Below are positions 43,325 to 52,786 of a DNA stretch of 64,000 nt, piece by piece. Every line of letters begins with the position of its first letter. Position 1 is the first letter of the stretch. Source of the stretch: Pararheinheimera marina. Lineage in GTDB: Bacteria; Pseudomonadota; Gammaproteobacteria; Enterobacterales; Alteromonadaceae. The translations under genes were made by a program, and so were the position numbers. A model generated the notes under the pieces. It made no database searches and was not told the origin of the DNA. It saw nothing but the letters and a program-made list of their open reading frames with translations. The DNA is taken from NCBI RefSeq assembly GCF_042654345.1, contig NZ_JBHSGB010000010.1, forward strand, positions 186,001-250,000, read 5' to 3'.

Positions 43325-45097
43325 TTATTGGTTCAGTATTGCGGTTAAATGACGCTGAAAATCTGCAGGTCCCATAAAGCCGGTGACCCGGGATTGGGTC
43401 AGTTCCTGGCCATTTTTGTCAAAAAGCAGCAGGGTAGGCAGGCCAATCACCTGAAAATGATCCAGCACTTGCTGATCAATCTCGTTGGCTTCTGTCACGT
43501 CGATTTTCAGCAGCACAAACTGGTTCATCAGGGTTTTTACCTCAGCGTCAGCAAAGGTAATGTGTTCAAATTCTTTGCAGGCCACACACCACTCGGCAAA
43601 CAAATCCACCAGCACAGGTTTGCCTTGCTGTGATGCTTGTTGGACGGCCTGCTGCAACTCTTCTAGCGTATCCAGTGTCCGGAAGCCGGCTTGCGCCACA
43701 GGCTGAGCGGCGGTCACAGCAGGTGCTGGCAGCCAGTACCATAAGTTTGCGCCGACGTTACCGAGCACCAGGCTAAGGGCCAGCACCCAGCTGCTGCTTT
43801 GAGCCAGAGGCTGCTGTAACTGACGGGATAACGCATGCAGATACACCGCCAGCATCAACAGCAGCAGGCTCGACGCAACCACCACGGCGGAAAACGGCAC
43901 AAAACGGGATAACAGCCAGACCGGCACTGCCAGCAGCAAAAACGCAAAAATGGTTTTGACGGCGTTCATCCAGGCTCCGGCTTTAGGTAAGAATTTACCG
44001 CCAGTACTGCCCAGCACTAATAAAGGTAAGCCCATGCCCATACTCAGGATGTACAGCGTCAACGCGCCAAGTGCCAGATTGCCAGATTGCGCCACATACA
44101 GCAGTGCCGCGGTCAGTGGTGCTGTGGTGCAAGGCGAGGCGACCAGGCCGGACAATACGCCCATTACTACAGCCCCTTTCAGGCTGCCCCCTTGCTGCTT
44201 ATTCGACAGTTGATTCACTTTGCTGAGCCAGCGCTCCGGCAGGCTCAGGTTAAACACGCCAAACATCGACAGCGCTAAAGCAACAAACAGCACACTGATT
44301 GCCACTAACACCACGGGGTGCTGAAAGTAAGTCTGAAATTGCAGGCCCAAGCTGGCCACCAACAAACCAAGCAATGAGTAGCTGATCGCCATGCCCTGCA
44401 CATAAGCCATCGACAGGCTAAAGGCCCGTTTGCCGCTGAGCTGCTGGCCCTGACCGACAATAATGCTGGTCAGAATGGGGTACATCGGAAACACACAAGG
44501 CGTAAAGGCAAGACCCAAGCCCAACAGGAAAAACAGCGCCAGCGTGGTCAGCAGGTTATCGCCCTGCAATTGACCCAGCAGCTGTAGTTGTTCAGACACT
44601 GGGGCCTCTGTTGCCGCCGGGCTTGTCGCCTGAGCTGGCGCTGTGGTGGCCGCAGTGGTTGCGGTCAGCGGAATTTCCAGGGTCTGCACCGGGTAACAAA
44701 GACCGGCTTCCGCACAGCCCTGATAGCGCACTTTAAGCAGGCCGTCCGGGCCGACCTGGCTGAGCGGAAACTCAAGAATGACCTGATGAAAATACACCTC
44801 CGATTCGCCATAGTACTCATCGGTAATAATCCGGCCCTGTGGGAACTGTGGATGAGAGAAACTTAAATCGACGCCGGCAAACTTAAATTTGTCTTTGTAC
44901 AGGTAGTACCCATCGGCAATGGTGAAGCTGAGTTTCAGCTGATTGCCGTCCTGACGAAAATCGGCCACAAAGGCTTGTTCAACAGGTAAAAACTGCGGTT
45001 GTTGAGTTAGCTGAGCCAGCACTCCACCTGGTTGCGCCTGAGCATGGCTCAGCCAGGAACAGCTCAAAAGAAAGACAAAAAACAGATGCTTAATCAC
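43325..45097 (-). CDS. dsbD: Thiol:disulfide interchange protein DsbD
   Basis: 590 aa. Signal peptide, N-terminal DsbD-alpha domain (GCAEAGLCYP holds the Cys pair), eight membrane helices with FTPCVFPMYP and SPCTTAPLTA, and a C-terminal thioredoxin domain with AEWCVACKEFE. Carries electrons across the inner membrane to DsbC/G and others. GTG start at 45097 overlaps the cutA end by 8 nt. Confidence 0.96.
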   Translation of the reverse strand: MIKHLFFVFLLSCSWLSHAQAQPGGVLAQLTQQPQFLPVEQAFVADFRQDGNQLKLSFTIADGYYLYKDKFKFAGVDLSFSHPQFPQGRIITDEYYGESEVYFHQVILEFPLSQVGPDGLLKVRYQGCAEAGLCYPVQTLEIPLTATTAATTAPAQATSPAATEAPVSEQLQLLGQLQGDNLLTTLALFFLLGLGLAFTPCVFPMYPILTSIIVGQGQQLSGKRAFSLSMAYVQGMAISYSLLGLLVASLGLQFQTYFQHPVVLVAISVLFVALALSMFGVFNLSLPERWLSKVNQLSNKQQGGSLKGAVVMGVLSGLVASPCTTAPLTAALLYVAQSGNLALGALTLYILSMGMGLPLLVLGSTGGKFLPKAGAWMNAVKTIFAFLLLAVPVWLLSRFVPFSAVVVASSLLLLMLAVYLHALSRQLQQPLAQSSSWVLALSLVLGNVGANLWYWLPAPAVTAAQPVAQAGFRTLDTLEELQQAVQQASQQGKPVLVDLFAEWCVACKEFEHITFADAEVKTLMNQFVLLKIDVTEANEIDQQVLDHFQVIGLPTLLLFDKNGQELTQSRVTGFMGPADFQRHLTAILNQ

Positions 45098-45404
45098 GTT
45101 GAGTTACCTCATACAGCCAATTCTGATACGACGTTAGTGCCGATTCTACAGGTAAAGCGATGATCTCCGGTACCTGGTATGGATGCAAGGCCAGAATGGC
45201 TTGCTCCACCTCGGTATAATCTTGTTGCCGGATTTTTAGCAGCAGAGGCACTTCTTCAGCCTGTTCTATCTTACCTTGCCAGCTATAAATGGAGCGCACT
45301 GACGGCAACAGATTGGCACAGGCGATTAATCGACGCTGCAGTAACTGGTGACTGATCTGTTCAGCCAATGCTGCGGTAGGGCAGTTGCACAGAATAAGTA
45401 ACAT
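45090..45404 (-). CDS. cutA: CutA divalent-cation tolerance protein
   Basis: 104 aa. Trimeric ferredoxin-like fold; RRLIACANLLPSVRSIYSWQGKIEQ and VPEIIALPVESALTSYQNWL are the family blocks. In enterics cutA and dsbD are adjacent as here. Role in copper tolerance is indirect and debated. Confidence 0.94.
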   Translation of the reverse strand: MLLILCNCPTAALAEQISHQLLQRRLIACANLLPSVRSIYSWQGKIEQAEEVPLLLKIRQQDYTEVEQAILALHPYQVPEIIALPVESALTSYQNWLYEVTQRD

Positions 45405-45531
45405 CAGGTGGTCCTCAGATGGATTTGCATTAACAGACCCTGGCTGGCGACTTTTTATTGCAACGCAGCGTGCAGGATGCTCGAAAAATGTGCAATCAGA
45501 GCAATGCCGACATTTTTTTCAAGCAACAGCC

Positions 45532-45561
45532 CTTGGGAATGTAAGGGCTTTGCCCCATATA
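45532..45561 (+). promoter_or_regulatory. Sigma-32 heat-shock promoter of groESL
   Basis: -35 CTTGGGA (consensus CTTGAAA) at 45532, 14-bp spacer, -10 CCCCATATA at 45553-45561, an exact match to CCCCATNTA. The groES start is 66 bp further. Confidence 0.85.
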
Positions 45562-45626
45562 GCCAATAACCAATTTTTAGCGTCAGCTAATTTATAAACA
45601 AACTCGCTTTTAGGAGATAAAAAAGC

Positions 45627-45917
45627 ATGAACATTCGTCCATTACACGATCGCGTGATCATCAAGCGTCTGGAAGCTGAAAGCAAATCCGCTGGTGGCAT
45701 TGTGCTGACTGGCGCTTCTGCTGAAAAGTCGACCCGTGGCGAAGTGGTTGCAGTAGGTAACGGCCGTATTCTGGAAAACGGTACAGTGAAAGCCCTCGAC
45801 GTCAAAGTAGGCGACAAAGTAATTTTCGGCGCTTATGTAGAACGCTCAGAAAAAATCGACGGTCAGGAATATGTCATCACCAAAGAAGACAACATCCTGG
45901 GCATTATCACTGAATAA
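45627..45917 (+). CDS. groES: Co-chaperonin GroES
   Basis: 96 aa. NIRPLHDRVIIKRLEAESKS, mobile loop GGIVLTGASAEKS, and KVGDKVIFGAYVERSEKIDG. Seven-fold lid of the GroEL cage. Preceded by TTAGGAGAT. Confidence 0.99.
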   Translation: MNIRPLHDRVIIKRLEAESKSAGGIVLTGASAEKSTRGEVVAVGNGRILENGTVKALDVKVGDKVIFGAYVERSEKIDGQEYVITKEDNILGIITE

Positions 45918-45959
45918 CTGAATTTCCAGTCTGAAAACCAAATTTGAGGATTAGTAATC

Positions 45960-47594
45960 ATGGCAGCAAAAGACGTACGTTTTGGCGATGACGCCCGTAA
46001 TAAGATGTTAAAAGGCGTGAACATTCTGGCGAACGCCGTTCGCGTTACCTTAGGCCCGAAAGGCCGTAACGTAATTCTGGACAAATCATTCGGCGCTCCG
46101 CTGATCACCAAAGACGGTGTGTCCGTAGCCAAAGAAATCGAGCTGGACGACAAGTTCGAAAACATGGGCGCGCAGATGGTAAAAGAAGTTGCTTCTAAAG
46201 CCAACGACGAAGCCGGTGACGGTACCACTACGGCCACAGTACTGGCGCAAAGCATCATCAACGAGGGTGTCAAAGCTGTTGCTGCTGGTATGAACCCGAT
46301 GGACCTGAAACGTGGTATCGACAAAGCTGTTGTTGCCGCTGTTGAAGAGTTAAAGAAACTGTCTCAGCCGTGTGCAGACAGCAAGTCAGTGGCTCAGGTG
46401 GGCACTATCTCTGCCAACTCTGACACTGAAATTGGTGAAATCATTGCCAGCGCCATGGACAAAGTGGGCAAAGAAGGCGTGATCACTGTTGAAGAAGGCC
46501 AGGGCCTGGCGAACGAGCTGGCTGTGGTTGAAGGTATGCAGTTTGACCGCGGTTACCTGTCTCCGTACTTCATCAACAATCAGGAAGCGGGCCAGGTTGA
46601 ACTGGACAACCCATTCATCCTGACTGTAGACAAGAAAGTCAGCAATATCCGTGAACTGTTACCAGTACTGGAAGGCGTGGCTAAATCTGGCAAGCCACTG
46701 CTGATCATCGCTGAAGACATCGAAAGCGAAGCCTTAGCGACTTTAGTTGTGAACAACATGCGCGGTATCGTTAAAGTGACAGGCGTGAAAGCTCCTGGTT
46801 TCGGTGACCGCCGTAAAGCCATGCTGCAGGACATTGCTGTACTGACAGGTGGTGTGGTGATTTCTGAAGAAATCGGTCTGGACCTGGAAAAGGCCACACT
46901 GGAAGACTTAGGTACTGCCAAACGTGTAGTAGTGACTAAAGACAACACCACCATTATCGATGGTGCTGGTGAGCAAGACGCTATTGACGGTCGTATCAAA
47001 CAAATCCGTCAGCAAGTGGAAGAAGCCACTTCAGATTACGACAAAGAAAAGCTGCAAGAGCGTCTGGCCAAACTGGCTGGCGGTGTGGCCGTAATTAAAG
47101 TAGGCGCAGCCACTGAAATCGAAATGAAAGAGAAGAAACACCGCGTTGAAGACGCGCTGCACGCGACCCGTGCTGCCGTTGAAGAAGGCGTGGTGCCTGG
47201 CGGTGGTGTAGCGCTGGTTCGCGTGGCTGCGAAGATCGCTGGCCTGACTGGTGCTAACGAAGACCAAACGCACGGTATCAAAATTGCGCTGCGCGCGATG
47301 GAAGCGCCACTGCGTCAAATCGTTGATAACGCTGGTGAAGAGCCATCAGTTGTCGTGAACTCTGTGAAAGGCGGCGAAGGTAACTACGGTTACAACGCAG
47401 CCAACGGCACTTACGGCGATATGGTGGAGATGGGTATTCTGGACCCAACCAAAGTCACCCGTTCTGCGCTGCAGTTCGCTGCTTCAGTCGGTTCTCTGAT
47501 GATCACTACCGAAGCAATGGTGACTGAGTTACCGAAGAAAGATGCGCCAGCTGCCCCAGATATGGGTGGCATGGGCGGCATGGGCATGATGTAA
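45960..47594 (+). CDS. groEL: Chaperonin GroEL
   Basis: 544 aa. ATP pocket with LGPKGRNV and DGTTTATVLAQ; AAVEEGVVPGGGVALVR; C-terminal GGM repeats (DMGGMGGMGMM). 42 nt after groES and ending in a terminator. Confidence 0.99.
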   Translation: MAAKDVRFGDDARNKMLKGVNILANAVRVTLGPKGRNVILDKSFGAPLITKDGVSVAKEIELDDKFENMGAQMVKEVASKANDEAGDGTTTATVLAQSIINEGVKAVAAGMNPMDLKRGIDKAVVAAVEELKKLSQPCADSKSVAQVGTISANSDTEIGEIIASAMDKVGKEGVITVEEGQGLANELAVVEGMQFDRGYLSPYFINNQEAGQVELDNPFILTVDKKVSNIRELLPVLEGVAKSGKPLLIIAEDIESEALATLVVNNMRGIVKVTGVKAPGFGDRRKAMLQDIAVLTGGVVISEEIGLDLEKATLEDLGTAKRVVVTKDNTTIIDGAGEQDAIDGRIKQIRQQVEEATSDYDKEKLQERLAKLAGGVAVIKVGAATEIEMKEKKHRVEDALHATRAAVEEGVVPGGGVALVRVAAKIAGLTGANEDQTHGIKIALRAMEAPLRQIVDNAGEEPSVVVNSVKGGEGNYGYNAANGTYGDMVEMGILDPTKVTRSALQFAASVGSLMITTEAMVTELPKKDAPAAPDMGGMGGMGMM

Positions 47595-47616
47595 GCCCTG
47601 CTGTTTACGCGCTTTA

Positions 47617-47650
47617 TAAAACCCGGCCATGTGCCGGGTTTTGTTTTTTT
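47617..47650 (+). terminator. Terminator of groESL
   Basis: AAACCCGGC-CATGT-GCCGGGTTT then a T-rich run. Confidence 0.92.
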
Positions 47651-47812
47651 AAGACGCTGCTTCAGCTGCGGTACAGCCTGAGAAACGCAGAATTAGGCCC
47701 GGCGCGGTGTTTTTGCTACACTGCCGCCCCTCTGACGATATCCGGACAGACGGCACCTTTTGGCTGGCTGCCTGTCTAACCCCAACCCTAACCACAGGCT
47801 GGATACTTATTG

Positions 47813-48541
47813 ATGCGAATTTTTTTGCTCCCTCTGCTGTTGTGCAGTGCAGTGCTGATGGCAGAAGAAACCGGTCAGGCCAATGCAGAAGGCAATGCCT
47901 TGTCGTATGCGCTGAAAGTGGCGAAACCTTTTAAGCCCACGTCAATCAGCACCTGCCCGGACGACACCGCGTTGTCGGTGTTACTGGATGCTGAAAAGCA
48001 ACAACTCTGGCAACACTACTGGCAGGAGCAGGCCGCCAGCGATCGGCAGTCGGCGCTTTACCATTGGGTTTATGGTCCGGACTGGTTAAGCCGTTTTGAG
48101 CATCAGTTGTTTCCGCAACAGCACCGGCTGAAAAAAGCGGCACGGCTTGGCGACAACTACCGTTATCAGTATGAATTTGACCAGTCTGAACAGGCCAATC
48201 TGGCGTTTCCGGATGTATTGGTGTTTGACATGGAGTTTGCTGGTTTTATTAACCCGCAAACGCCGGACTTACGCATTCGTTTAAATAAAGATCTCAGCCG
48301 GGTCGCCGGTGTGGCAGATTTAGACCTGGCGCTGAACCAGCGGATGGTGAACAACCCTTGCCTGGTCACCACGCTGAATGCAGCAATGAAAGCCGAGCAG
48401 GTGGAACTTAAAGTAGCAGGCAAAGCGGTGAAGCAGCTGAAACTCAGCGACGAGTTATTGCCAAGCCAGCTCTGTGTGGTGGAAATTCATCAACAGCAGC
48501 AGCTGTTAGGTTCTTTTATGATGCCAGCGACTCAGTGTTAA
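47813..48541 (+). CDS. Exported protein of unknown function
   Basis: 242 aa from ATG 47813. Signal peptide RIFLLPLLLCSAVLMA, then a mature region with two or more Cys (STCPDDTAL, NNPCLVTTLN, SQLCVVEIHQ, final Cys). The middle has a Tyr/Trp-rich helix (YHWVYGPDWLSRFEHQLFP). No known family recognised. Possibly periplasmic and disulfide-bonded. Single gene between groESL and a bidirectional terminator. Confidence 0.75.
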   Translation: MRIFLLPLLLCSAVLMAEETGQANAEGNALSYALKVAKPFKPTSISTCPDDTALSVLLDAEKQQLWQHYWQEQAASDRQSALYHWVYGPDWLSRFEHQLFPQQHRLKKAARLGDNYRYQYEFDQSEQANLAFPDVLVFDMEFAGFINPQTPDLRIRLNKDLSRVAGVADLDLALNQRMVNNPCLVTTLNAAMKAEQVELKVAGKAVKQLKLSDELLPSQLCVVEIHQQQQLLGSFMMPATQC

Positions 48542-48562
48542 AGCTTTGAGTGGTGCATCATT

Positions 48563-48591
48563 AAAAAAGCCCGGTGGATACCGGGCTTTTT
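48563..48591. terminator. Bidirectional terminator
   Basis: AAAAGCCCGG-TGGATA-CCGGGCTTTT, between the convergent unknown gene and the S9 peptidase gene. Confidence 0.88.
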
Positions 48592-48608
48592 CCTGGTAAT
48601 AATCGCTG

Positions 48609-50663
48609 TTAGTCTTGAGTGCGGTACTTGGCGAACCAGGCCAGGCTGTATTCCACTTTGCCGATCATCCGGCTTGGTTTGTTGGAAATACCGTGAGGCG
48701 ATCCAGGGATGCGTACCATGACAGTGTCAATTTTCCGCAGCTTCAGTGCCTGATAAAACTGTTCTGATTCACTGATAGGCGTGCGTCTGTCTTCTTCACC
48801 AGTCATCAGCATCACCGGGGTTTTCACATTGCCGACCAGAGATAACGGCGAACGCTGCCAGTAATGCTCGACATTTTCCCATGGCGCGCCAGGGAACTGA
48901 TGGTAAGTCTGGTACAGGTAGGAATCACCGGTCAGCACTTTACTCAGCCAGTTAATAATAGGTTTGGCTACCACTGCGGCTTTGTAACGATCGGTCAAAC
49001 CAACGGCATAAGCGGACGCGATACCACCGGCAGAACCACCGGCAATAAACAGGTTATCCGGGTCGACAAAACCCAGTTCAATCATTGCGTTTACGCCAGA
49101 GTCGTGGTCAGCGTAATCCTCTTTTGAGCTGTATTTGCCGTTTAATAACATGGCAAAACGCTCACCATAGGAGGTGCTGCCTCTGTGGTTATCGTAAAAC
49201 ACCACATAACCTTCTTTGGCAAAACGCTGCATCTCGGCACTGAAATGTGGGCCATAAGCTAAGTGCGGGCCACCGTGAATTTCCAGCAGCAGCGGGTACT
49301 TTTTACTTGGGTCAAAGTCTGGCGGGGTAATGTACCAGCCCTGGATCGGCTCACCGTCAAAGGACGATTTGTAGTTAATTTCATGCACCTGACCAAGCTT
49401 TTTATGACCCAGCAGGTCTTCGTTCAGGTCGGTCAGCACCCGGGTCTTCCCATTCACCAGCAGGGCAACGTCAGCAGGGCGTTGTGCGGTGCCGCGCGTA
49501 AAGGCGATGACTTCGTTGTTCAGACTGTACTCGCCACTTAAATAAGGCTGCGGCAAACCGGCACCGGACAATTCGTCAGTAAGCTGGTTCAGCTTGCCCG
49601 ACAGGCTGACTTTGGCCAGCGTGCGCTTACCTTTGTCGTCATACTGTACCACGAGCTCGTCGTTACCCAGCCATTGCGGGTTTTCAATGTCGCGGTCCAG
49701 CCCGGCCTGAAGGTCGGTCACTTTGCCGCTTTTCAGGTCCATTACTTTTAGTTTGCCATTGGTGTAAGGTACTTTCTCGTTGTTACCCCAGACAAAGGCC
49801 AGCTTTTTACCATCTGGAGAGAATACCGCTGCACTTTCCTGACCAGGCATCGAGGTCAGGCTGGTCAGCACGCCGGTCTGCAGGTTGATTTGATGTAAAT
49901 CACTGTCACGTGGCTGGTATTCCCAGTCGTTATTCAGGTTGGCGCTAAACACCAGCGCCTGACTGTCTGGTGTCCAGGTCAGGTCTGCGCCATAGTTGAA
50001 TTCACCCTCGGTCAGCTGACGCTCTTTGCCGCCAATGGCAGGCACCACAAATAAATGCCGGTATTCGGATTTCAGAATGCCAGCGCCGTCGGCCTGGTAA
50101 TTGGCGCGTTCAATCACCTTAAAGGCGGGGGACCATTTGGCACCTTCAGGCTTTTTCGGCAGCTTGGCACTTTTGACCAGCGCGGTCGGTGCGGCTGGCA
50201 CACTCATGGTAAAAGCCAGCTGTTTGCCGTCAGGCGACCAGCTCAGGTTGCCCGGGCTTTTCTGTAACTGGCTGACCAGCGCCGTTTTATTTTCTTTCAG
50301 GTAATGCACATGGATTTGGCGCGAACCACTGCGGTCAGAAATAAAGGCAATGCGCGCGCTATCGTCTGACCAGCGTGGTTGGCCATAGTTAAACTGGTCG
50401 GCAAACAGAGGCGTTTGTGCACCTGTTTTGACATCAATCAGCCACAGACTGCTATGGGTGCCGTCGGTCATAATGTCATTGCTGTTGCGTACATAAACCA
50501 CATAACGGCCGTCCGGCGAAACCTGAGGATCCGCCGCATACTCCAGCGCAAAAATATCTTCAGACTCAAAGTAGTTGGAGCTGCTGGCGACAGCGGCTTG
50601 AGGCAAAGCCGCAAGCAGGCTTAACCCCAGCAGGGCATGACGGAACAAAACAGGGTGTTGCAT
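48609..50663 (-). CDS. Exported S9-family serine peptidase
   Basis: 684 aa. Signal peptide (LLGLSLLAALPQAAVA), a beta-propeller built from repeats such as ADPQVSPDGRYVVYV, LSWSPDGKQLAF and AAVFSPDGKKLAFVW, and an alpha/beta-hydrolase domain: Ser in FIAGGSAGGIASAYA, Asp in TGEEDRRTP, His in IPGSPHGISN. Family S9 prolyl-oligopeptidase/acylaminoacyl peptidase-like; substrate unknown. Likely periplasmic or secreted. Confidence 0.93.
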   Translation of the reverse strand: MQHPVLFRHALLGLSLLAALPQAAVASSSNYFESEDIFALEYAADPQVSPDGRYVVYVRNSNDIMTDGTHSSLWLIDVKTGAQTPLFADQFNYGQPRWSDDSARIAFISDRSGSRQIHVHYLKENKTALVSQLQKSPGNLSWSPDGKQLAFTMSVPAAPTALVKSAKLPKKPEGAKWSPAFKVIERANYQADGAGILKSEYRHLFVVPAIGGKERQLTEGEFNYGADLTWTPDSQALVFSANLNNDWEYQPRDSDLHQINLQTGVLTSLTSMPGQESAAVFSPDGKKLAFVWGNNEKVPYTNGKLKVMDLKSGKVTDLQAGLDRDIENPQWLGNDELVVQYDDKGKRTLAKVSLSGKLNQLTDELSGAGLPQPYLSGEYSLNNEVIAFTRGTAQRPADVALLVNGKTRVLTDLNEDLLGHKKLGQVHEINYKSSFDGEPIQGWYITPPDFDPSKKYPLLLEIHGGPHLAYGPHFSAEMQRFAKEGYVVFYDNHRGSTSYGERFAMLLNGKYSSKEDYADHDSGVNAMIELGFVDPDNLFIAGGSAGGIASAYAVGLTDRYKAAVVAKPIINWLSKVLTGDSYLYQTYHQFPGAPWENVEHYWQRSPLSLVGNVKTPVMLMTGEEDRRTPISESEQFYQALKLRKIDTVMVRIPGSPHGISNKPSRMIGKVEYSLAWFAKYRTQD

Positions 50664-50848
50664 AGAAGAAACCTCGGTATTTTTATAATCCTGCTTACCC
50701 TAACTCAGAGTGGGGCATTTGCCCATAAGCACAGCGACCAGCTCCCCGCTACAGGCGGCTAATCCGGTGTTTGGCCTGGGCTTCGGCTGGATTTTAGCGG
50801 ACTGATAAATTACACTGGCCCCATCCTGTTTTTGTCAGTTCTGATGCT

Positions 50849-51886
50849 ATGTTATTGAATCGACTAAGTTGTTTTACTGTGTTGCTGATACTGCTGGCCG
50901 GCTGTTCTGAGCCGGATCCCATTCAGCGTATCTCGGGTCCGGCGCAAGGTTCCACCTTTATGGTCAGCTATTGGTCGGATAAGCAGGCCGACAATACCGT
51001 GTTGGAGCAGCAATTAAAGCAGGAGCTGGACCGTATCGACCTGTTGATGTCGAACTACAGAAAAGACTCTGTCATTGAAGCCTTTAACACGCAACAAAGT
51101 ACCGCCACCAAAGAGGTTGGGCCCGAGCTGGTGCAGCTGGTGCAGATAGCCCGCGAGGTGTCGGCACAGAGTCAGGGCTGTTACGATCTGACCATTAAAC
51201 CCTTGTTTGAGCTCTGGGGTTTTCGTGGTGACAAACTGACAATCCCAACCGCTGAACAAATCAGGGCAACCAAAGCTTTGGTCGGGTTGGATAAAGTACA
51301 GACTGTCAATACACATCAGCTGGCGAAACTGCAACCAGAGTTGAGAATTGATCTGTCGTCTATTGCCCAGGGCTACACAGTGGCGCAACTGGCTAAACTG
51401 CTGGAGCAAGCTGGTGTCGAAAATTACCTGGTCGAAGTGGGTGGCGAGCTGATCAGCCGTGGCCATAAACCTGGCCAGAAACCCTGGCGCATTGCGATAG
51501 AAAAACCGCTGCCAGATTCGCAAAGCTTGCAGAAAATTATCGAGGTCAAGCAAGCGGAACCGCTTGCCATTATGACCTCAGGTACCTACCGGCATTTTTA
51601 TGATGATGCCGGAGTACGCTACAGCCATGTGCTGGATGGCCGCAGCGGTGCCCCAGTCACGCACCATACGGTATCCACCACCATTCTGATCCCAGACGCC
51701 AGCTGGGCCGATGCCTGGTCCACTGCTTTTTTATGTTTGGGCAGTGAACAAGGCCTGCCATTGGCCAACAAATTAAAACTGCCGGTGCTGTTTATTGACC
51801 AGCAAGGGAACGATTTTGTCGAAAAACCGAGCCGGGCGCTGACCGAAGCTCTGGCATCCAAAAAGACATTCAGTTTTGTGGAGTAA
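50849..51886 (+). CDS. apbE: FAD:protein FMN transferase (ApbE)
   Basis: 345 aa lipoprotein (lipobox LLAGC, Cys at about residue 19). GSTFMVSYWS, IEAFNTQ, LFELWGF, IDLSSIAQGYTV, GGELISRGHKPG and the metal-binding MTSGTYRHFY blocks are ApbE signatures. Attaches FMN to NqrB/NqrC or RnfG. Nqr genes are not in the window. Three nt before yihY. Confidence 0.95.
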   Translation: MLLNRLSCFTVLLILLAGCSEPDPIQRISGPAQGSTFMVSYWSDKQADNTVLEQQLKQELDRIDLLMSNYRKDSVIEAFNTQQSTATKEVGPELVQLVQIAREVSAQSQGCYDLTIKPLFELWGFRGDKLTIPTAEQIRATKALVGLDKVQTVNTHQLAKLQPELRIDLSSIAQGYTVAQLAKLLEQAGVENYLVEVGGELISRGHKPGQKPWRIAIEKPLPDSQSLQKIIEVKQAEPLAIMTSGTYRHFYDDAGVRYSHVLDGRSGAPVTHHTVSTTILIPDASWADAWSTAFLCLGSEQGLPLANKLKLPVLFIDQQGNDFVEKPSRALTEALASKKTFSFVE

Positions 51887-51889
51887 CCA

Positions 51890-52786
51890 ATGACGTCAGC
51901 CGAGCCGCTTTGGCAACAGCATCTGGAAACCAGCAAACGCGTACTTACTTTGTATCTGCAGCGCTGCCAGCAAGACCAAATTAATGTGGTGGCTGGGTAT
52001 CTGGCCTATATCTCGTTGTTATCGCTGGTGCCGCTGATTGCCGTGATGTTTTCGGTGATGGGAGCTTTCCCGATGTTTACTGAATGGCGAGGTGAGCTGG
52101 AAGCCTTTATTTATGCCAATGTGGTGCCGTCCAAAGGCGATGAACTGCGGCTTTATATTGCCGGTTTTGTCGAAAACATAGGCCGGATGACTGCTGTGGG
52201 CATTGGTGCTCTGGTGGTGGTGGCGCTGATGCTGATCCACAATATCGACAAAACCATCAATAAAATCTGGCGTATTGAAAAGCGGCCGCGGCTGATTATC
52301 TCGTTTTCCATTTATTGGATGTTGCTGACCTTTGGCCCTATTTTATTGGGAGCCTCCATTGCCGTGTCGTCCTATCTGCTGACCTTGTCGGCCTATGCTG
52401 AGGACTACACGCCGGGCCTGAGCAGCCTGCTGCTGGCACTCACGCCGTTTTTCTTTTCGGTTGCCGCTTTTTATCTGCTGTATTTACTGGTGCCAAATAC
52501 CAAAGTGAAATACCGCCATGCGTTGGGTGGTGCTGTGTTGGCCAGTCTGCTGTTTGAACTACTGAAAAAAGGCTTTGCCTTGTACATTACCTATTTTCCG
52601 TCGTACCAGACCATTTATGGTGCTTTGGCGTTGGTGCCTATTCTGTTTTTATGGGTTTACCTGGTCTGGTTGCTGGTGCTGGCAGGCGTCGAGTTTACCG
52701 CCTTGCTGCAGCAGCTTTACCCTTTGAATTCGTCGGAACAACAGCAACAACGGGAAGGTGCGGTCAATGAGTGCGAAAATTCCTGA
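51890..52786 (+). CDS. yihY: YihY/BrkB-family membrane protein
   Basis: 298 aa with about six membrane segments; VVAGYLAYISLLSLVPLIAV, IWRIEKRPRLIISFSIYWML, and a C-terminal LFLWVYLVWLLVLAGVEFTA. The family was once called RNase BN by error; actual function is unresolved (transport-like). It overlaps pip by 20 bp. Confidence 0.93.
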   Translation: MTSAEPLWQQHLETSKRVLTLYLQRCQQDQINVVAGYLAYISLLSLVPLIAVMFSVMGAFPMFTEWRGELEAFIYANVVPSKGDELRLYIAGFVENIGRMTAVGIGALVVVALMLIHNIDKTINKIWRIEKRPRLIISFSIYWMLLTFGPILLGASIAVSSYLLTLSAYAEDYTPGLSSLLLALTPFFFSVAAFYLLYLLVPNTKVKYRHALGGAVLASLLFELLKKGFALYITYFPSYQTIYGALALVPILFLWVYLVWLLVLAGVEFTALLQQLYPLNSSEQQQQREGAVNECENS